The position numbers and the translations under genes were made by a program. From Durusdinium trenchii (taxonomy: Eukaryota > Sar > Dinophyceae > Suessiales > Symbiodiniaceae): 64,000 nt of DNA. The DNA lies in assembly GCA_963970005.1 (NCBI GenBank), contig CAXAMN010003747.1, positions 319,095-383,094 on the forward strand, given 5' to 3'. The notes under the pieces are model-generated. The model searched no databases and was not told the origin of the DNA. It was given only the letters and a program-made list of their open reading frames with translations. Positions 13,206-25,857 of this stretch are shown piece after piece (position 1 is the stretch's first letter; every line of letters begins with the position of its first letter).

Positions 13206-14860
13206 AAGTCTTGGCTGGTTCAGTGTCGTGATGCTGAGGCATCAGTGTCCTTCGGGGACTTGTGTTTGTTCCATCTGACTCCAAACTCAGCAGAATCGAG
13301 AGATGTTCTTCATGTTTGTGGCGCTTTTGTGCAGAATTGTGGTTGCTTGAAGCGTAACGAGATCAGCAGGTCGTCCTGATAGTTCCGAGGTTTTTGTATA
13401 GCACAAACCTGTTGCACAGATACCCTCCCCTGGTATTTTCTGTTTGGACTAAAAAATCACAAAAATAGCCTCAGCGAACTGAGTGTTCCTGACATTAGCA
13501 ACAGGCTTGGACAGGAGCCACTGAAATGGAACTACACAAGGTTCTTTGGCGAAGTTTTGCGGCGCAGTGGCATGAATAGCAGTTAGCAGCCATCGAAGCT
13601 CACACCCTTCATCCTTTACATTCAACGTCCCAAGTACTTGCGCGTTATTTTCATTCCTGCCTTGGTACAGCCTTGCGTTTTGTTGAGGGGGCAGTTGAAT
13701 TTTGATGCTTGTGGCAGAGCAATGCGAAGCATGAAGAGATCAGAAGATTGTCCTGACAGTTCTTAGGCTTTTGTGGATAGCACAAACCTGCTGCGCAGAT
13801 ACCCTCCCCTCATGTTTTCGGTTTAAATTGCATATCATGAAGGTAGTCAGCAAACTGAGTGTTCCTGACACTAGCAGTGGCCATAGACGCACGCGCAAAA
13901 GAATCCTGGTCTCTGGTTCTAGTCGTAGCAAGAGCCACAGAAATGGCTCTGTGAATAGCAGATAGCAGCCATCCAAGCTCGTACTCTTCGTCCTTTACAT
14001 TCAATTCTTGACCGCGCATTTTTGACATCCTATCCTCGAACTTTGAAGCACGGGTGCCCCGTTGAACATGTTTGCTTTTGCGAGCATTCCCAGATGCACT
14101 TGGCACCTTGCTGAGACCATTGTCAATGTTCGGATATTCACGTTTATATTTACCAGTGTCGCACGTTCTTTCCGGTTTGTGGAAGAATGTGAAGCCATTT
14201 CATGAGACGCATCTAAGTCGTTGCTGGTTCAATGTCGTGATACTGACGCATCAGTGCCCTTCGCAGACTTGCGCTTGTTCCGTCTGACTCCACAGTCAAG
14301 AGAATCAAAAGATGATTTTCATGCTTGTGTAGCCTTTGCTCAGCATTGTGTTTTGTGGAGGGGTCAGTTGAACTTTGATACTTGTGGCAGAGCAACGCGA
14401 AGCGTGAAGAGATCAGAAGATTGTCCTGACAGTTCTTAGGTTTTTGTGAATAGCAAAAACCTGTTGCACAGATACCCTCCCCTGGTGCTTTCCGTTTGGA
14501 CTGCAAATCACGAAGGTAGTCAGCAAACTGAGTGTTCCTGACACTAGCAGTGGCCATAGACGCATGCGCAAAAGAAACCTGGCCTTTGGTTCTAGTCGTA
14601 GCAGGAGCCACAGAAATGGCCCTGTGAATAGCAGATAGCAGCCATCCAAGCTCGTACTCTTTGTCCGATTCGTCCTTTACATTCAACGTCCAATTCAATT
14701 GCGCCTTATGATTTGTTATTTTTGACCCCCCCGTTTTTGACATCCTATCCTCGAATTTTGAAGCACGGGTGCCCTGTTGAACATGTTTGCTTTTGTGAGC
14801 ATTCCCAGATGCACTTGGCACCTGCAGAGACCATTGTCAACGCAAGGAGAAATGTTCCCG

Positions 14861-17800
14861 TGCACGAGAACAAGCAGATAGGAGTTTGGCTGGGGAGACT
14901 CATAGTGGAAATCTCCCCCGGTCTGCTTACAGAGGATCCCGGTGGGGATGTTCAGAATCTTATTACTACCCCACGCTTGCGATGAGAGTAGCGAGGGGCT
15001 CGGTTATCTTGTTTAAAGATGTTGACTCTTTACTGAGAAAGTGCAATTGCTGCAAACCCTTGAACCCTCAAACGCTGAACTGAACAAAGGTAGTAAAGGA
15101 GCGGAGTTGAGGAGAATCAACACACAATCGTTACAGGACACCGCTTCAGTGCCACACAAGTGCAAGACACTTGTTCAGTGCCATAGAAAGAATCAAAAGC
15201 GAAACCAGCAACATCCCCACTTGTCCTAAGCAGCGGTGTTGCTGGCGCTTTCCCAGTGCGGGCCTACAAGCATATGCATTCGGACCATGAGAGATGGCAG
15301 TAAAGTTTCTTGCAATTTCCCTGGCAAGCAATTGATTATTTTATAGAGAACGTTGTTGATCGCCCCGGCTGTGCTTGCTTTCGGGAGGTGTCGTCGGTTT
15401 GGCTGGCTTGTAGGTTGATGTTTGCTGAATCTTTTCAGTGAACAAAGAAATGTCCAGTTGATATGAGCATACATTGTCATCGATCAAAGTCAGACTGTTC
15501 CGTTTGTGTGAAAGACATAGCTGAAACGTTTGGCATGCTCCTGGCATATGATTATGATTGAAAAACGACTGTGCTTGATAGCGCTGGGCGACGGGCATCG
15601 GATCGTGGTTGAGCATTGTAACTCCATTTGCGCATGTCCAAAGCATTCACAGTTGTGCGACATTGTTCGACCAAATTTCATGCAATCTGGCCGCCAGCTG
15701 ACTTCTCCATGTCGGGTTTACCAGTTGAACGATTTCCTTGAGCGTTTCTCAACAGCGGCAAACGGCCATGGATGAATATGTCGGGAGAAATGCCATTTGA
15801 GGCTGTGAGTGAGGCAAGGCCGCTAGACTCTGCTGGATTGCCATGGGCAAAGTGTCTATTCTTGTCGATCGTTTTAGCCCAAGGCTAATTATTGCTAATT
15901 ATATGGCCAGTTTCAAAGAGCTTCGGCTAGACACCATCACCGGTGGCACAGAGTGTGTCCAACCCTTTTCTGCCTTTCGAATTCAATTATTGTTGCAGCA
16001 AAGACCACACTGGCCGGGCCTGTAAGTCTTGGATGCTGAGATCTTTCTCATTGAGCAAAGGAACAGGCCCAAAGCATTGTTCCGAATATCAACCCAAACT
16101 CAAGCACGTGGCCCTACGGCCCTACAACCGTCATTTGGAGCTGTTCAATTTGCTTAAGAAAGGGCTTGTGGAAAACTTTCGCCAAATCGCAGAAGCTGAA
16201 GCTCCTTAAGGCGGAGCCTAGACTGAGTGCAAGCTGCCGCATTGGAGGGCGGCATTTTTTACAAATAGAACGAAACTGTTGTGTGATTCGCCTGGCTGGG
16301 TGGATCAAATTGGGTGGTGACATTTGCTGAATGGGGCTTGGCATCTGAGTTGCAAATCACCACAGGAATCCCAGCAGGCCCGGTCCCGCAGTTGAGAAGG
16401 TGCGGATTGGTCCACAAGTGCAATATGCTCCGGACAATGAACGCCGACAAGTTTGAGCGAAGTGAAAAGAGCCGTGAAATATCCTGGAAGTAACGGCTCA
16501 CATTGCTTGCCACTTGAGCAGCAGTCAAAACTTCCCAAGTAATGATTTCAAGAGAGGTTAATGCCTTCGCAAAAACTAAACATGCAGTCGCGACAGATTC
16601 GCAAATCCTTCATGCGCGAAAGCTTGCCAGGGGTGTGAGCCTACTGTGGCTTTGGGGAGTTTGGTATTGACCCCACAGCCATGAGGGAATGAAAGAATTT
16701 TCGTGTGAATTGGGTCTTCAAAATGAATCAGGTCCTCAAATGACCTGCCAGTGTTATGCTGGAAAGGTATCACAAACTTGGTGTTGATGAGCATGCCGTG
16801 GGCGTTGGCGTGCTGTGGCTCAACTGGAAAAATATTGTGAACTCAATGGAGTCAACTTCCTTAACATATGCTCGGCCCCCTTAAGCCCAGGTGAATGTTG
16901 CTTGTGTCATGTAAGGAACCCCAACTCAAGCTTTAGAAACGCTGGGTGTTGGATGACCATTTTGCACAACAGGCGTCAGTGTTTGTTTCTGTGGTAAAAT
17001 CACAACAGGGTTGTTGATGTTTTCAGAAGGCAAAAAATGGGCTCCGGGTTTGCGCGGCTGTGAAAGAGAGGGTGGACAGAGCCTGGCCGGCAGCCTTTTG
17101 GCTGTCGCGACACATGCCCAATGCATTGAAGCCATGCCTGTCGCGAGGGCTGTGGATACACTCAGCGCGCCAGGTCCTTTATTCACCAGTCTGTTTCAAA
17201 TACGTTCTTAGAGACCATTCCTGCTGTGATACAACCCAGGTCAGAGGATGACCTGGAAGTCGCTGAGCACCACAAAAGACCAGCAGCAAAAAAACTGGCC
17301 ATGAAGGCGAATGCCTTGTTCTAGACACGTTCTTTCCCGGCAGCAATTTTCTTCAGACATTTTTTTAATTTGGACGCTGGTTCCAAGGCCAATGTCAGGG
17401 TTTCCCAGCGGACGCCCAAAGCAAAGGCTGGCCTCAAGAAACGAAGTTGTTTGAGTATGAAAACCAAGACCAAGCTGCAGAAACTACGCCTACTTGGACA
17501 CCATGGGTTTCTGCCCAGCAAGATCTCTCTCCAAGTTGCGAAGGGTTTGCCACACTGTGGCCTTGTGAGCAAGGGTGCGCAGACCGTGGTTCCTTACAAA
17601 GTTGTTTTTGCTCAAGCCAATCCTTTATCTTGGAAGTGTGTTCGGGCCCCTATTGGATTTGGTCAAGTCGAAAGGATGTGTCATGTCTCGTTTCAGAGGG
17701 CAGTTTGAATGCTGTTGGTGTTTGGTTTGTGTTTTGGGTCAGTGCAGGCTCCACTTGGCCGCCTAGGTCCAGCGCAATCGCAAAGGGGTCATCAAGAAGG

Positions 17801-18010
17801 ACTTGAAGGCCAAACTGTTCACAGGCACCAAGGTGTTCAAGACTTGGGCATCCATCAGTCAAGGGCTTATGTTTCTGAATGTGCACTTACCTTACCTCCT
17901 GTATCACATACAACCCTTCGGTTTTTTTTGTAGCGTTGCTTTTGAGGGCGCTTTTCCGCGACTACTTCAGCGGCGAAATCTTCCGTTTCAGAACGTGGAA
18001 TCACTGCCTT
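14861..18010. other. no recognisable gene; one dispersed repeat fragment
   Basis: Only short ORFs without domains. The stretch 16691-16764 recurs in reverse orientation at 37242-37315 with two or three mismatches, marking a dispersed repeat family. A run at about 17775-17870 (translating to KAKLFTGTKVFKTWASISQ) looks exon-like but I could not connect it to a gene. Confidence 0.4.
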
Positions 18011-18014
18011 ATCC

Positions 18015-18200
18015 TTGGCCATGTGCACCACCAAGTTAGATGTTTTTCTGAATTGCGTTGAGGATCAAGCCAACCGCATCAAGTACGGCACGCAATACCA
18101 GCAGGCGTGTCATATGGCAGGCGTGTGTCTTGGCCGACACTTGACACCAGCTACCGCTGAATGGTTCTCAGGCTGGGGAATGGGGAAGTTTTGGGCATGG
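18015..18200 (+). CDS. possible exon, unrecognised
   Basis: An open frame begins at an ATG with LDVFLNCVEDQANRIKYGTQ, followed by QACHMAGVCLGRHL. The composition is that of a real protein rather than repeat. It lies about 210 bases upstream of methyltransferase motif I and could be an upstream exon of that gene, but no sequence link proves it. Function not recognised. Confidence 0.3.
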
Positions 18201-18412
18201 ATGTTGAAAAGCGTTTAGATTAGGAGACCACTGGATTCTGTTGCAGGGTTGCCATCTGGTTGGACGAGCAGCGCAGTGGGAGCAGTCAATGTTCTTGACT
18301 TCCGCCGTCAATTTCCATATGCAGCGACAACTGTGGCTTCCTCAGAGCACATGCGTTCCTATAAAGTTTAATTGTTTAAGTTCAAGAATTTGCTGAGGAA
18401 GGAAAGCTCCCA

Positions 18413-20746
18413 ATTGTGAGCTTATTTTCTGGGATTTGCGGACTGGAGCTAGGGGTTTCGCGGCCGAGGCCTCAAAGTTTGAGAGCAGCAGGGTTTGTCG
18501 AGATGTGGCCAGTTAGAAAGATGAAGTGAGAGTACTATCGTGGCCTGAGTGCTTTCTGATGTATCCACTGCCGTCAGCTCCCAAAAAGAGCTACTCGGAT
18601 CAAGCCTTGGCAGCAACTCAGACAGCCCATCACTGGGAAATGCCTCGTGCCCATAGCCTCGACTCTAGCCTGGGGTCAGTGCGCTGTGTGGGGATCAACC
18701 AAATCAGGCCCGTCACGTGTGATTTCACGCGCTTTCATAACGTGGAGTATTATCTTATTTTCTGGATTCTTGGATGTGTCTCACGCCTTGCAGGGTCAAG
18801 AAGGGGACTACAATTGTCAGCAATTGGGGTGGGTCGCAGTGGTGTGCTCAGTGGTTGCGACGAACAGATTCGGGTTCGTTGGCTTTCTGGCCGTTGTTGC
18901 AAGGGAGGAAAGAAGGCTTCAAGCTAGGTTATTGAATACTTTCAAGGCGTTCCCCTAAATTCTATAGAATGTGTGTGTTTTTTCTTTGCGTGGTCGAGGT
19001 GGTCATGCTGTTGGTCGTCAAAGTCATGGACGCCATATGTACCTGTGGAGGTCGATGGCCCAGCTGTTTTGAAGTGAGGGCTGTTGCAAGTTTCACGTGT
19101 CACACCGTGCATCATGGATTTTATAAGTTGCCGTTCCAAGGAAGATGCTGCACCTCCGGCGACTGGGACGTGGACCCCGCACCATGATATGGAATGTCGT
19201 AGGCTCATGCGCATCGCGCGTGCAACAGGTGTCCTTGACCGCCTGTATTGGGAAACCGTAAATGATTTTGATCCATGGAATTGAAGACCAGTGTGACCTG
19301 TGGTGTCTACCTTTCTACCATAAGAACAGCTGGTATAGAGGCCGCGCAGACCCTATTTAAGATGATGCGCAATGTTTGAAAGACTTTTCGCTTGACCTGC
19401 AGGATCACAAAAAGTGTTGACCACTGCTGTCAGTTGTTTTCTTGTCGAGTGGCAGGTTTCAGCAGCAGAATCATTGCCCTCGTTCCCTCTTTTGAAACCA
19501 TGGTTTCTGAGGTGGATGTACGCCACCGACCTGGTCGATGACCTAGTTTGTCACTTTTCATGTTCGACGGCGGAGAAAGTCGAATTACTAATTGTATCTA
19601 GTAGATCTTCTTCACTCCAGGTGGAATGTGACCAGGATTGCACGACTGTCCTGAGACAGCGGATGGCGGAGGGCCTTTTGCACAAGGCTGTCATCCATCC
19701 AGATGTCTGTAAATTCTCAGCCAAAGAGACAGGGGCTTGCGGGGTGACCGCTGGCTTTCCATGCCAGGCCTGCGTTGTCGTGTTGTCATTTGAGTCGATT
19801 GCGCGACGCTTCATTTGAGTCATTTGAGTCCTCCCCGTTTCAATTTGCGCGTGTATACGTTGCCGTGATTTAAACTCAATTTGCCAGGGTGTGAGCTCAG
19901 CAGGGCTTCAGAATGGGCTTGGTGACGAACGCACCAAGCTCATAGAGGAGGTTTGGAGGGTGTTTGACACCTTACCTCGCCAGTCCGGTGCCAAGTTCAC
20001 GGCCAATTCCATTTGCTTCACAAGGTTTCTTTCACGCGTGGGACCCAGGCTGTTCTTGCTTCTTGAAAATGTTGGCGCTCTTCTGAGCAAAGAAAAGCAG
20101 TGCCGGGCACTGTTGCATTACATCTTGAAGGACGCCGTGATTCCATGTTCCAAGACAGATTCAGTATATACGCATGTACAGCGACAAGATAATTCAGCAG
20201 TGGGCCCGGATGAACCCAAAAGGCTGCCAAGCGGAGTTTGGATGTTCATTGGGCCACAACGAGACTGACGAACGTTGGTCTTCCAGATCGGGCCCCAGTA
20301 TACGTAGTGATTAGCGCTTGTGTTGACACATGTCCTTGTCAGGCGTCTCGGGCAAGAGTTTTTCTGCTGTTGGCTGCGCGCGGAGAGTCGCTCTGGGAGG
20401 ACGTCGGGCTTAGATTGACTTGTCGTTTGGAGCCGTAGTTGTTGTGGCTGCAATCAAAAACCATTCATTTTTGTTGACGTAGTTTTTGACCTTCACCAAC
20501 TTGTGACGCCCATTCTGAACGGATGGTGCGCTGAATTGGCAGGACTACATCTGTCCAGAGGTGGAGACTCACTGCCGGGCATGGAATCCAATTGCTCAGC
20601 AGCCAATGTACAAGTGGCTATCGCAAGAGCAATCCAAGAAGGACAAAGTGCGTTTGAACATGTGTGGAAACATGGTGGTCCCTTGCCAGGCCACGTTGGC
20701 CTTCGAGTCTCTGCTCACAATGAGAAGGGCTGCGCAACATTTGTGA
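18413..20746 (+). CDS. DNA (cytosine-5)-methyltransferase, multi-exon
   Basis: The enzyme methylates cytosine C5 using S-adenosylmethionine. The conserved motifs appear in order, spread over exons: IVSLFSGICGLELG (motif I, SAM binding, 18413-18457); VECDQDCTTVLRQRMAEG then VTAGFPCQ (motifs II-III region and the catalytic Pro-Cys of motif IV, 19621-19767); GVSSAGLQNGLGDERTKLI and LFLLLENVGALLSK (motif VI ENV, 19888-20110); WATTRLTNVGLP and SRARVFLLLAAR (motif VIII region, about 20245-20395); RLNMCGNMVVPCQATLAF (motif X, about 20670-20730). The reading frame joins only after removing introns, one with a clear GC donor (19768-19887) and one probably with a GA donor (about 20286-20341). The first exon may start further upstream. 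Motif I has Cys where Gly-Gly is usual. All other key residues are present, so I expect an active enzyme if the exons are spliced as read. Confidence 0.75.
19768..19887 (+). other. intron with GC donor in the methyltransferase gene
   Basis: The exon ends with the catalytic GFPCQ and the intron begins GCCTGC. It ends CCAG before GGT GTG AGC (GVS). Removing it rejoins PCQ to GVSSAG as expected for C5 methyltransferases. Non-canonical GC/GA donors are known in dinoflagellates. Confidence 0.7.
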
Positions 20747-22792
20747 TGGCTGTTGCAACCCCTTAAAGTATTTTAGCTGTTCTTGTACTGCAACCTTGCA
20801 AGTTTCGTTTGTGTGGCGGCCCTGACCTTGATTTTGTCATCGTTGCTGGCCATAGAGCCAGACGGCCACGACTATAGAGGTGGTGCCAATTCAGCAGCAA
20901 TTCACAGAAATCTGACAAGCCTTGTAGCTATGCAAAAGGCTTTCGCAATCAGACTGATGGCGTTTGCTTCATTTGGACTTGTTTGCGTGGAATTTAAGCT
21001 TGTCACCGTGAGTTGCAGTTTGTGGGCTCTATTAGTATTGCCTGAGAACCTTGGCGCTCCCAGTTCAATGTCTGCAGGAGGAGTGGCTGTGTCCAAGTTT
21101 AGAGCGCTGACTGCCACCTGTTTTTCCACGACTTCCGCAGTTGTATTGTGCTCCGCTGCGTTCGTCAGGAGAGTCCAACACAGAGAACGACTTCTATGTG
21201 CTTTCTGGCAAAGCGCTCGAGGCGGGGCTTATACTTCCTACCAAAAAACAAAACACAACGCCCAACACTTTGGTTTCAAGGAATAATACAATACATGTAG
21301 AAGAATTTGTTGTTTCTTCAATGGGTCGAACTGCAGGAAGCTTCGGCGCAGGGCTTTTTGAACGGAGAAGACACCGTGATAATTGGGTTCTACCACTACG
21401 AGGAAGGCGGCTTTTAAGACACAAAGAACATGTTTCAAGTTCACATGCACGCGCAAGCGCAAACACGTGCGCGTACGCCACACTAACTTTGCTATGGTAT
21501 GCTTGTGGTGAAGAAGACGTGTAGTAGCTATGAACGCATCACTGTGTGGTGCCACTTTGCAGGTGACCTGGCCACTTTTTTTCCTTCAGCCAAATCCGAA
21601 CATGGTGCGCCGCCACAGCGATGCCTTCTCCTAGCCGGCCCACATTCTGAGGGTGCATCATTCCGGGTTGCGACGCTAGCTGAATCATATCATGAGTTTT
21701 TGTGCTCTCGTGAGCCGTTAAAAAGCTACGATGGTAGTACCAAGACTCATGGACTCGTTGCAGCCAATGGGAGGCATGATAAAACTAGCAAGGCCCCTGT
21801 GTTAAATCACGAGAAAACATGATTTTTGTTTCCATTGTTGTGCAGTTTGCTGGTCTAGCGCTGGTTCTTTTTGCTGCCTGTGCGGTGTGTAAGGATGCTT
21901 TTTCGCAATGCTTCTGCTTGGCCTGAAGTGACAAAAGCTGAATCTTTCCCTCGCCATCGTGAGCCTGTTGTCTTTGAATGCCGTCCGTTTTCTACAGCTG
22001 GTGAGGCCGTGGTGTTGATCCCTGATACTTCACTAGGACTTGACGCGCCACCACAAGCGCATGCTGATTTGACACGGGAGTTGAATGTGGCTGTGGTGAA
22101 GCTGCCTGTCCTGAAGTACGTGTCCTTCCTGCGTGGCATGAAGCGCATGGACCGAGGTGGCTTTAGCAAGTTAGTGACCGGCGTGTTTGCGCTAGCTGTT
22201 AGTTGTGGCCCACGCAGTTGATTGAAATAAACATTAGGGGCTTTCCTTGTTCAAACCAAGTAGGACGAAGCAACCACAAAGATGATCACCTTAGACGCGA
22301 CAATGTCCTGAGGTTATTCTTCAACAAGCGTCACAGAGGATTCTGCCAGCGTTCTCAGCAGGATCGTCCGCTGATTGGACTGCTTCTGATCCCGTGTACA
22401 GATTCTTTTCAGAGTCAGTGGCGTGCATTTTAGATTGTTGTGGCAGTGGTGGACGGCTGACTTACTGCAGGCGTTATAATGCGCGCTTGAAGCTGTTCAC
22501 TGTAGTCTGACGGAGGTTAGAGTTGGTTCATCAGCACACTAGCATTTCGAGCTGTTTTTGCTTATGAAGTGGCCCACCAATGTTTGCCAAAGCTACAGAG
22601 CCATCGATTTTGTTTAGCAGTTTGTCCCATGGAGTACGAAGTACACATCTTTTGACGCCAACGTCCAGGGAATATACACTCAGATAATTAATATATATGT
22701 ATATATATAAAGTGTATTTAAAGGGCCATTTCAGGCTGTTTCAATCAAACGGTTCCGTTTGCAAGTGCAGCGCTGGGTGGTAGTCAGCCCAC
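20747..22792. other. weakly exon-like sequence, unresolved
   Basis: Two plus-strand stretches look possibly coding. One at 21560-21725 begins after a CAG (GDLATFFPSAKSEHG). The other lies within 21871-22221, with GEAVVLIPDTSLGLD and ELNVAVVKLPVLKYVSFLRG. I recognise neither and cannot join them. A TA-rich microsatellite sits at about 22681-22712, and the stretch up to 22792 has nothing else I can name. Confidence 0.3.
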
Positions 22793-25700
22793 ATGCCCAA
22801 AGCCTTTTCTGTGGAACGCCTATCAAGTGAGTCCAGTGATTCTGACGCTGGCCAGCAAGAGGGCCAGCAAAGCGCTCCTGCTGCAAAGCGTCGTCGTGTT
22901 CAAGACAAGACAGACATAGACAAGGCATCTGAGGCATATTTGCGATCGCTGATTGGAAAGCAATGCCCTTGCAAGAAGCGAGAGTGCTTGCTTCAATTTG
23001 CAGAGCCCTCCAAATTTGCTGCGCTAGCTGAGTATCGCTCACATTGGCTTGATCTAGAGAAGTTAGACCAAGACACCTTCGCAGCTTGTCAGAACATTTG
23101 TTTTGTAGTGTGCGCAGCCACCTCTCATTTTTTGGGGGATTGGGGGAACGTTTGACTTTCCTTCTTCCCAGGCATTGGACCGAATGAAGACCATGATCCA
23201 GGCCTGTGAAGGTGATGGTAATGGGTTGATGAAGTGGTCCATTGAAGGTGTGCAGACTTGTCGAAGGGCATGGAAAGCTTTACACAACATGGGTAGCTGA
23301 GCTGGATGACAGAATTGAATGGCAACGATTGTGCGTGAGGGTCGCCTTTTTCCATCTGGTAGGTGCACACAGGCTGATTGCCCAAAACGACGCAGCCTAG
23401 GCACTGGACGACGCCAGAGAATTTTCCAGGCAGCGCAGAAACGGGCAGTGTCTGCGCCAGTGGACCTTCGGTATGTGAAGAGGCCATATTCGGACAAGAA
23501 GGGGAAGTCAGAAGATTGTGTCCGTGGAGATGTTGTTTCATTCCTGGGTTCTCTTTGGGCATCTGTAGCGGAGACGCTCCCTGATGTTCGTGACGATACG
23601 TTTGACGATGTGGATCCGGAGGCTCTTCCCAAACTGACTGATTCATATTCTATTGAACTGAATGTCCAGGTCTCGTTGCCTGCCAACCCTTCCACCCAAG
23701 AGAAAGTGAAAAAACCTCGTAAGGTTCGGAAAGGGGTGCTTCTGAACCCAGACAGGGCACCAGGTTCTTCTGGTGAGGAGGTCCGCAAATTACCGCCTGG
23801 ATCAATGAAAGAATATTACGAGCAATACAAATTGTCTTCCAACCTCGGGTCGCCTGCTTCATTCCCAACATTTTGGCGGGCGGCTTGGAGCCTGGTTTCA
23901 ACAGTTTTTGTTTTTAAAAATTTCGCGATGACAGCAATTCTATTTTTTTGTGATAGACAGAATCTGAAGTAGCAATTTTTAACTTCTGCTGTCGATCTGC
24001 CACGGTTTGGGTCTTCTCATGATGAAGCTCAGGCTGAACGCTGTGGTTTTCACACGTGTTTCCATTTGCACTCCACTTCTTAAGATCCGTGAAGGTCACC
24101 GTTTTGGAAGCTTGGGTCCGCGCGCGCGCGCGCGCCCTTTTGGGCTCTAAAAACGGCCGTCGGAGGCGCGCGCGCGCGGACCCAAATCCACTTTATTAAA
24201 AAACGGCGACCTCACGGAATCTTATAACTCCACTTGAACTTGGCCACGCGAATAAAGCCAATGCTAAACTCCCCCTTGGATTGGGCTATGAAATCTGGCC
24301 CCCTCAAGCCTTGCATCAACTGCTATTATTATTATGCCTAACTTTGGAGGGGCCATACCGGACATATCGAGGGTCATAGCCCAAGTCCAACTGTGTTTTA
24401 TGCATACATTGGACCCAGTCAACCACTTCTTGATCCTAGGTTCGTATCCTAGAAGAACCCGATTTGGGTCCAGGGCCAGTCACCACTTAGGTGTGGATCA
24501 GTGATTTTCCACACCTTCAGTTTCGTGACAGATCAAATCATGCTGAATGCAACGTTTGTCTACGACATCGGGCCATGATCCGGGCCCTTGGTGCACACAT
24601 CAAGGCCAGAAAAGAACAGCTCCGGCTGTTTCATTCCCACTTACGAAGCCAGTACATGGACCGCGTGTGGTATTGGGAAACACGCGGCCTCTCTAGGCAG
24701 CGAGGGCCATTGGTCACACTCATTTGCGATGGAATGGATCAAGCAAAGTTTGAATTGCCACGACATGGCATGATGAAGAGCAAGGACTTTAGCACCATGC
24801 AAAGGGTGAAAGTCCACGTCGCCGCGTGCATTGCGCACGGAAGATTCGTTCTTTTTGTTGTGTCCTCACCGGACACAAAAAAAGATTCGAATGCTTCCAT
24901 AGAAATGTTGAGCTACGCCCTCACTCTTTTGGCCAGACAGGGGCTCCACCTCCCTTCTACAGACATCGTGCTGCAGCACGATAACACGTCGCGAGAATTT
25001 AAAAACAATGGGGCATTGCGATGGGCCTGCTCCCAGGTCTCTTTGATATGATTGAAGTAACGCTCAAAATGTGTTGCTCTTTCAAGTTCTGTCCACAAAC
25101 GTAGGTTGTTTCTGTTCACGCCTTTTGGGAAATGGCTGCGTCACCGAGCCCTGGAAGGTGAGCTCTCGGAACATCCGCTCCTTTGTGGTCCAGTACCTGA
25201 GGAGTGGACACACACACGAGGACATAGACCAAACATTCGGAGCCCTATCGAAACATCTCCTTAGAGTTCGGGACCTTCAATCACCTTCAGACGTGGTCAA
25301 CACCATCAAAGACTTTTTGCAGAAGGCGAAAATGGCATGGGAGACCGAGAGACATGTAGTGATGATGGATTCCATCAGGGATTGGAGTTTTGCCATGAGT
25401 TGGACACGGATATTTGTTTTGGCAAGCGATCCCATATTCCCTTAACTTGTTAAGGTCATCAGTTTTGCCAATCGTGGGGAATTTGGTTACGCAGGGGTAA
25501 GCTTCCACGTTATTATTGCCTGTGAGCAAAACGGGCGCCCAGGAACGGCTTTCTCACAGAACCTGTGCCCTTCAAGCTGGTCGGAATCGGAGGGCCTGGG
25601 GCGCCCCATTACTTTAAGCTGCAGCGCCGTGTGGATGCAGGCTCACCGTAGCTTGATTCTGCGCGGCCCTGGTATGTGCTCGCTAGATTTCAGCCAGGAT

Positions 25701-25825
25701 TGCAAAGCTACGAGATCCAGAACAAGTTGTGGCATTACCCAGAGCACCCTGACGATGTAATTCTCAGGACGTTTGATCTGCGTGACAGATTGAACATGAT
25801 TGAACCCTTTTTGTATAATATATAG
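22793..25825 (+). CDS. DUF7869-like protein, multi-exon
   Basis: Exon-like blocks, in order: 22793-23126 (acidic start, basic AAKRRRV, then a Cys-rich CPCKKRECLLQF); 23172-23295 (SIEGVQTCRRAWKALHNMG); about 23398-23889 (VAETLPDVRDDTFDD, KLPPGSMKEYYEQ, SFPTFW); 24497-25045 (CNVCLRHR, LRSQYMDRVWYWETR, CDGMDQAKFELPR, LQHDNTSREFKNN); 25155-25400 (LRSGHTHEDIDQTFG); and about 25553-25825 (VGIGGPGAPHYFKL). From memory this order of words matches a large family of uncharacterised dinoflagellate and animal proteins carrying DUF7869. Asp residues in CDGMDQ and HDNT and the HEDID run could form an RNase H-like acidic site, as in transposases; that is my inference. The frame shifts between blocks fit introns, but some could be decay. 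Confidence 0.55.
24075..24232. repeat. long palindrome with CG-repeat core inside an intron
   Basis: The left inner arm TTGGGTCCG(CG)n at 24112-24135 is the reverse complement of the right arm at about 24165-24185. Outside these, taagatccgtgaaggtcacc (about 24080-24099) pairs with its near reverse complement at about 24205-24229. Together they give two nested stems around a loop of about 30 bases. The whole lies in the intron between SFPTFW and SDFPHLQF. It may be a MITE-like foldback insertion; no target duplication was identified. Confidence 0.8.
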
Positions 25826-25857
25826 TGGCTTGTGTTTGTTGTCAAATGGTTTTTCAG

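Larger units (their letters stand above)
7530..14860. repeat. array of degenerate 0.55-0.95-kb tandem repeats
   Basis: About ten imperfect units share landmark words. The word cagataccctcccctggta (or close variants) appears near 7976, 8779, 10069, 11033, 11736, 13152, 13417, 13796 and 14469. The word tttgctggaattctgaagtg appears near 8393, 9078, 9670, 10626, 11329, 12230 and 12781, with more diverged forms near 14037 and 14753. Units differ by internal insertions: a block containing cttcgtcctttacattcaac is present in only some. A higher order is visible too, since 9415-9720 and 12530-12830 match closely, about 3.1 kb apart. The last two units (13640-14860) form their own subfamily. On the minus strand several units keep a related open frame. 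One assembly gap lies inside. Confidence 0.85.

Noticed and set aside
7530..14860. CRISPR-like array
   Set aside because: Units are hundreds of bases long, vary in length and lack short identical repeats with unique spacers; the genome is eukaryotic.
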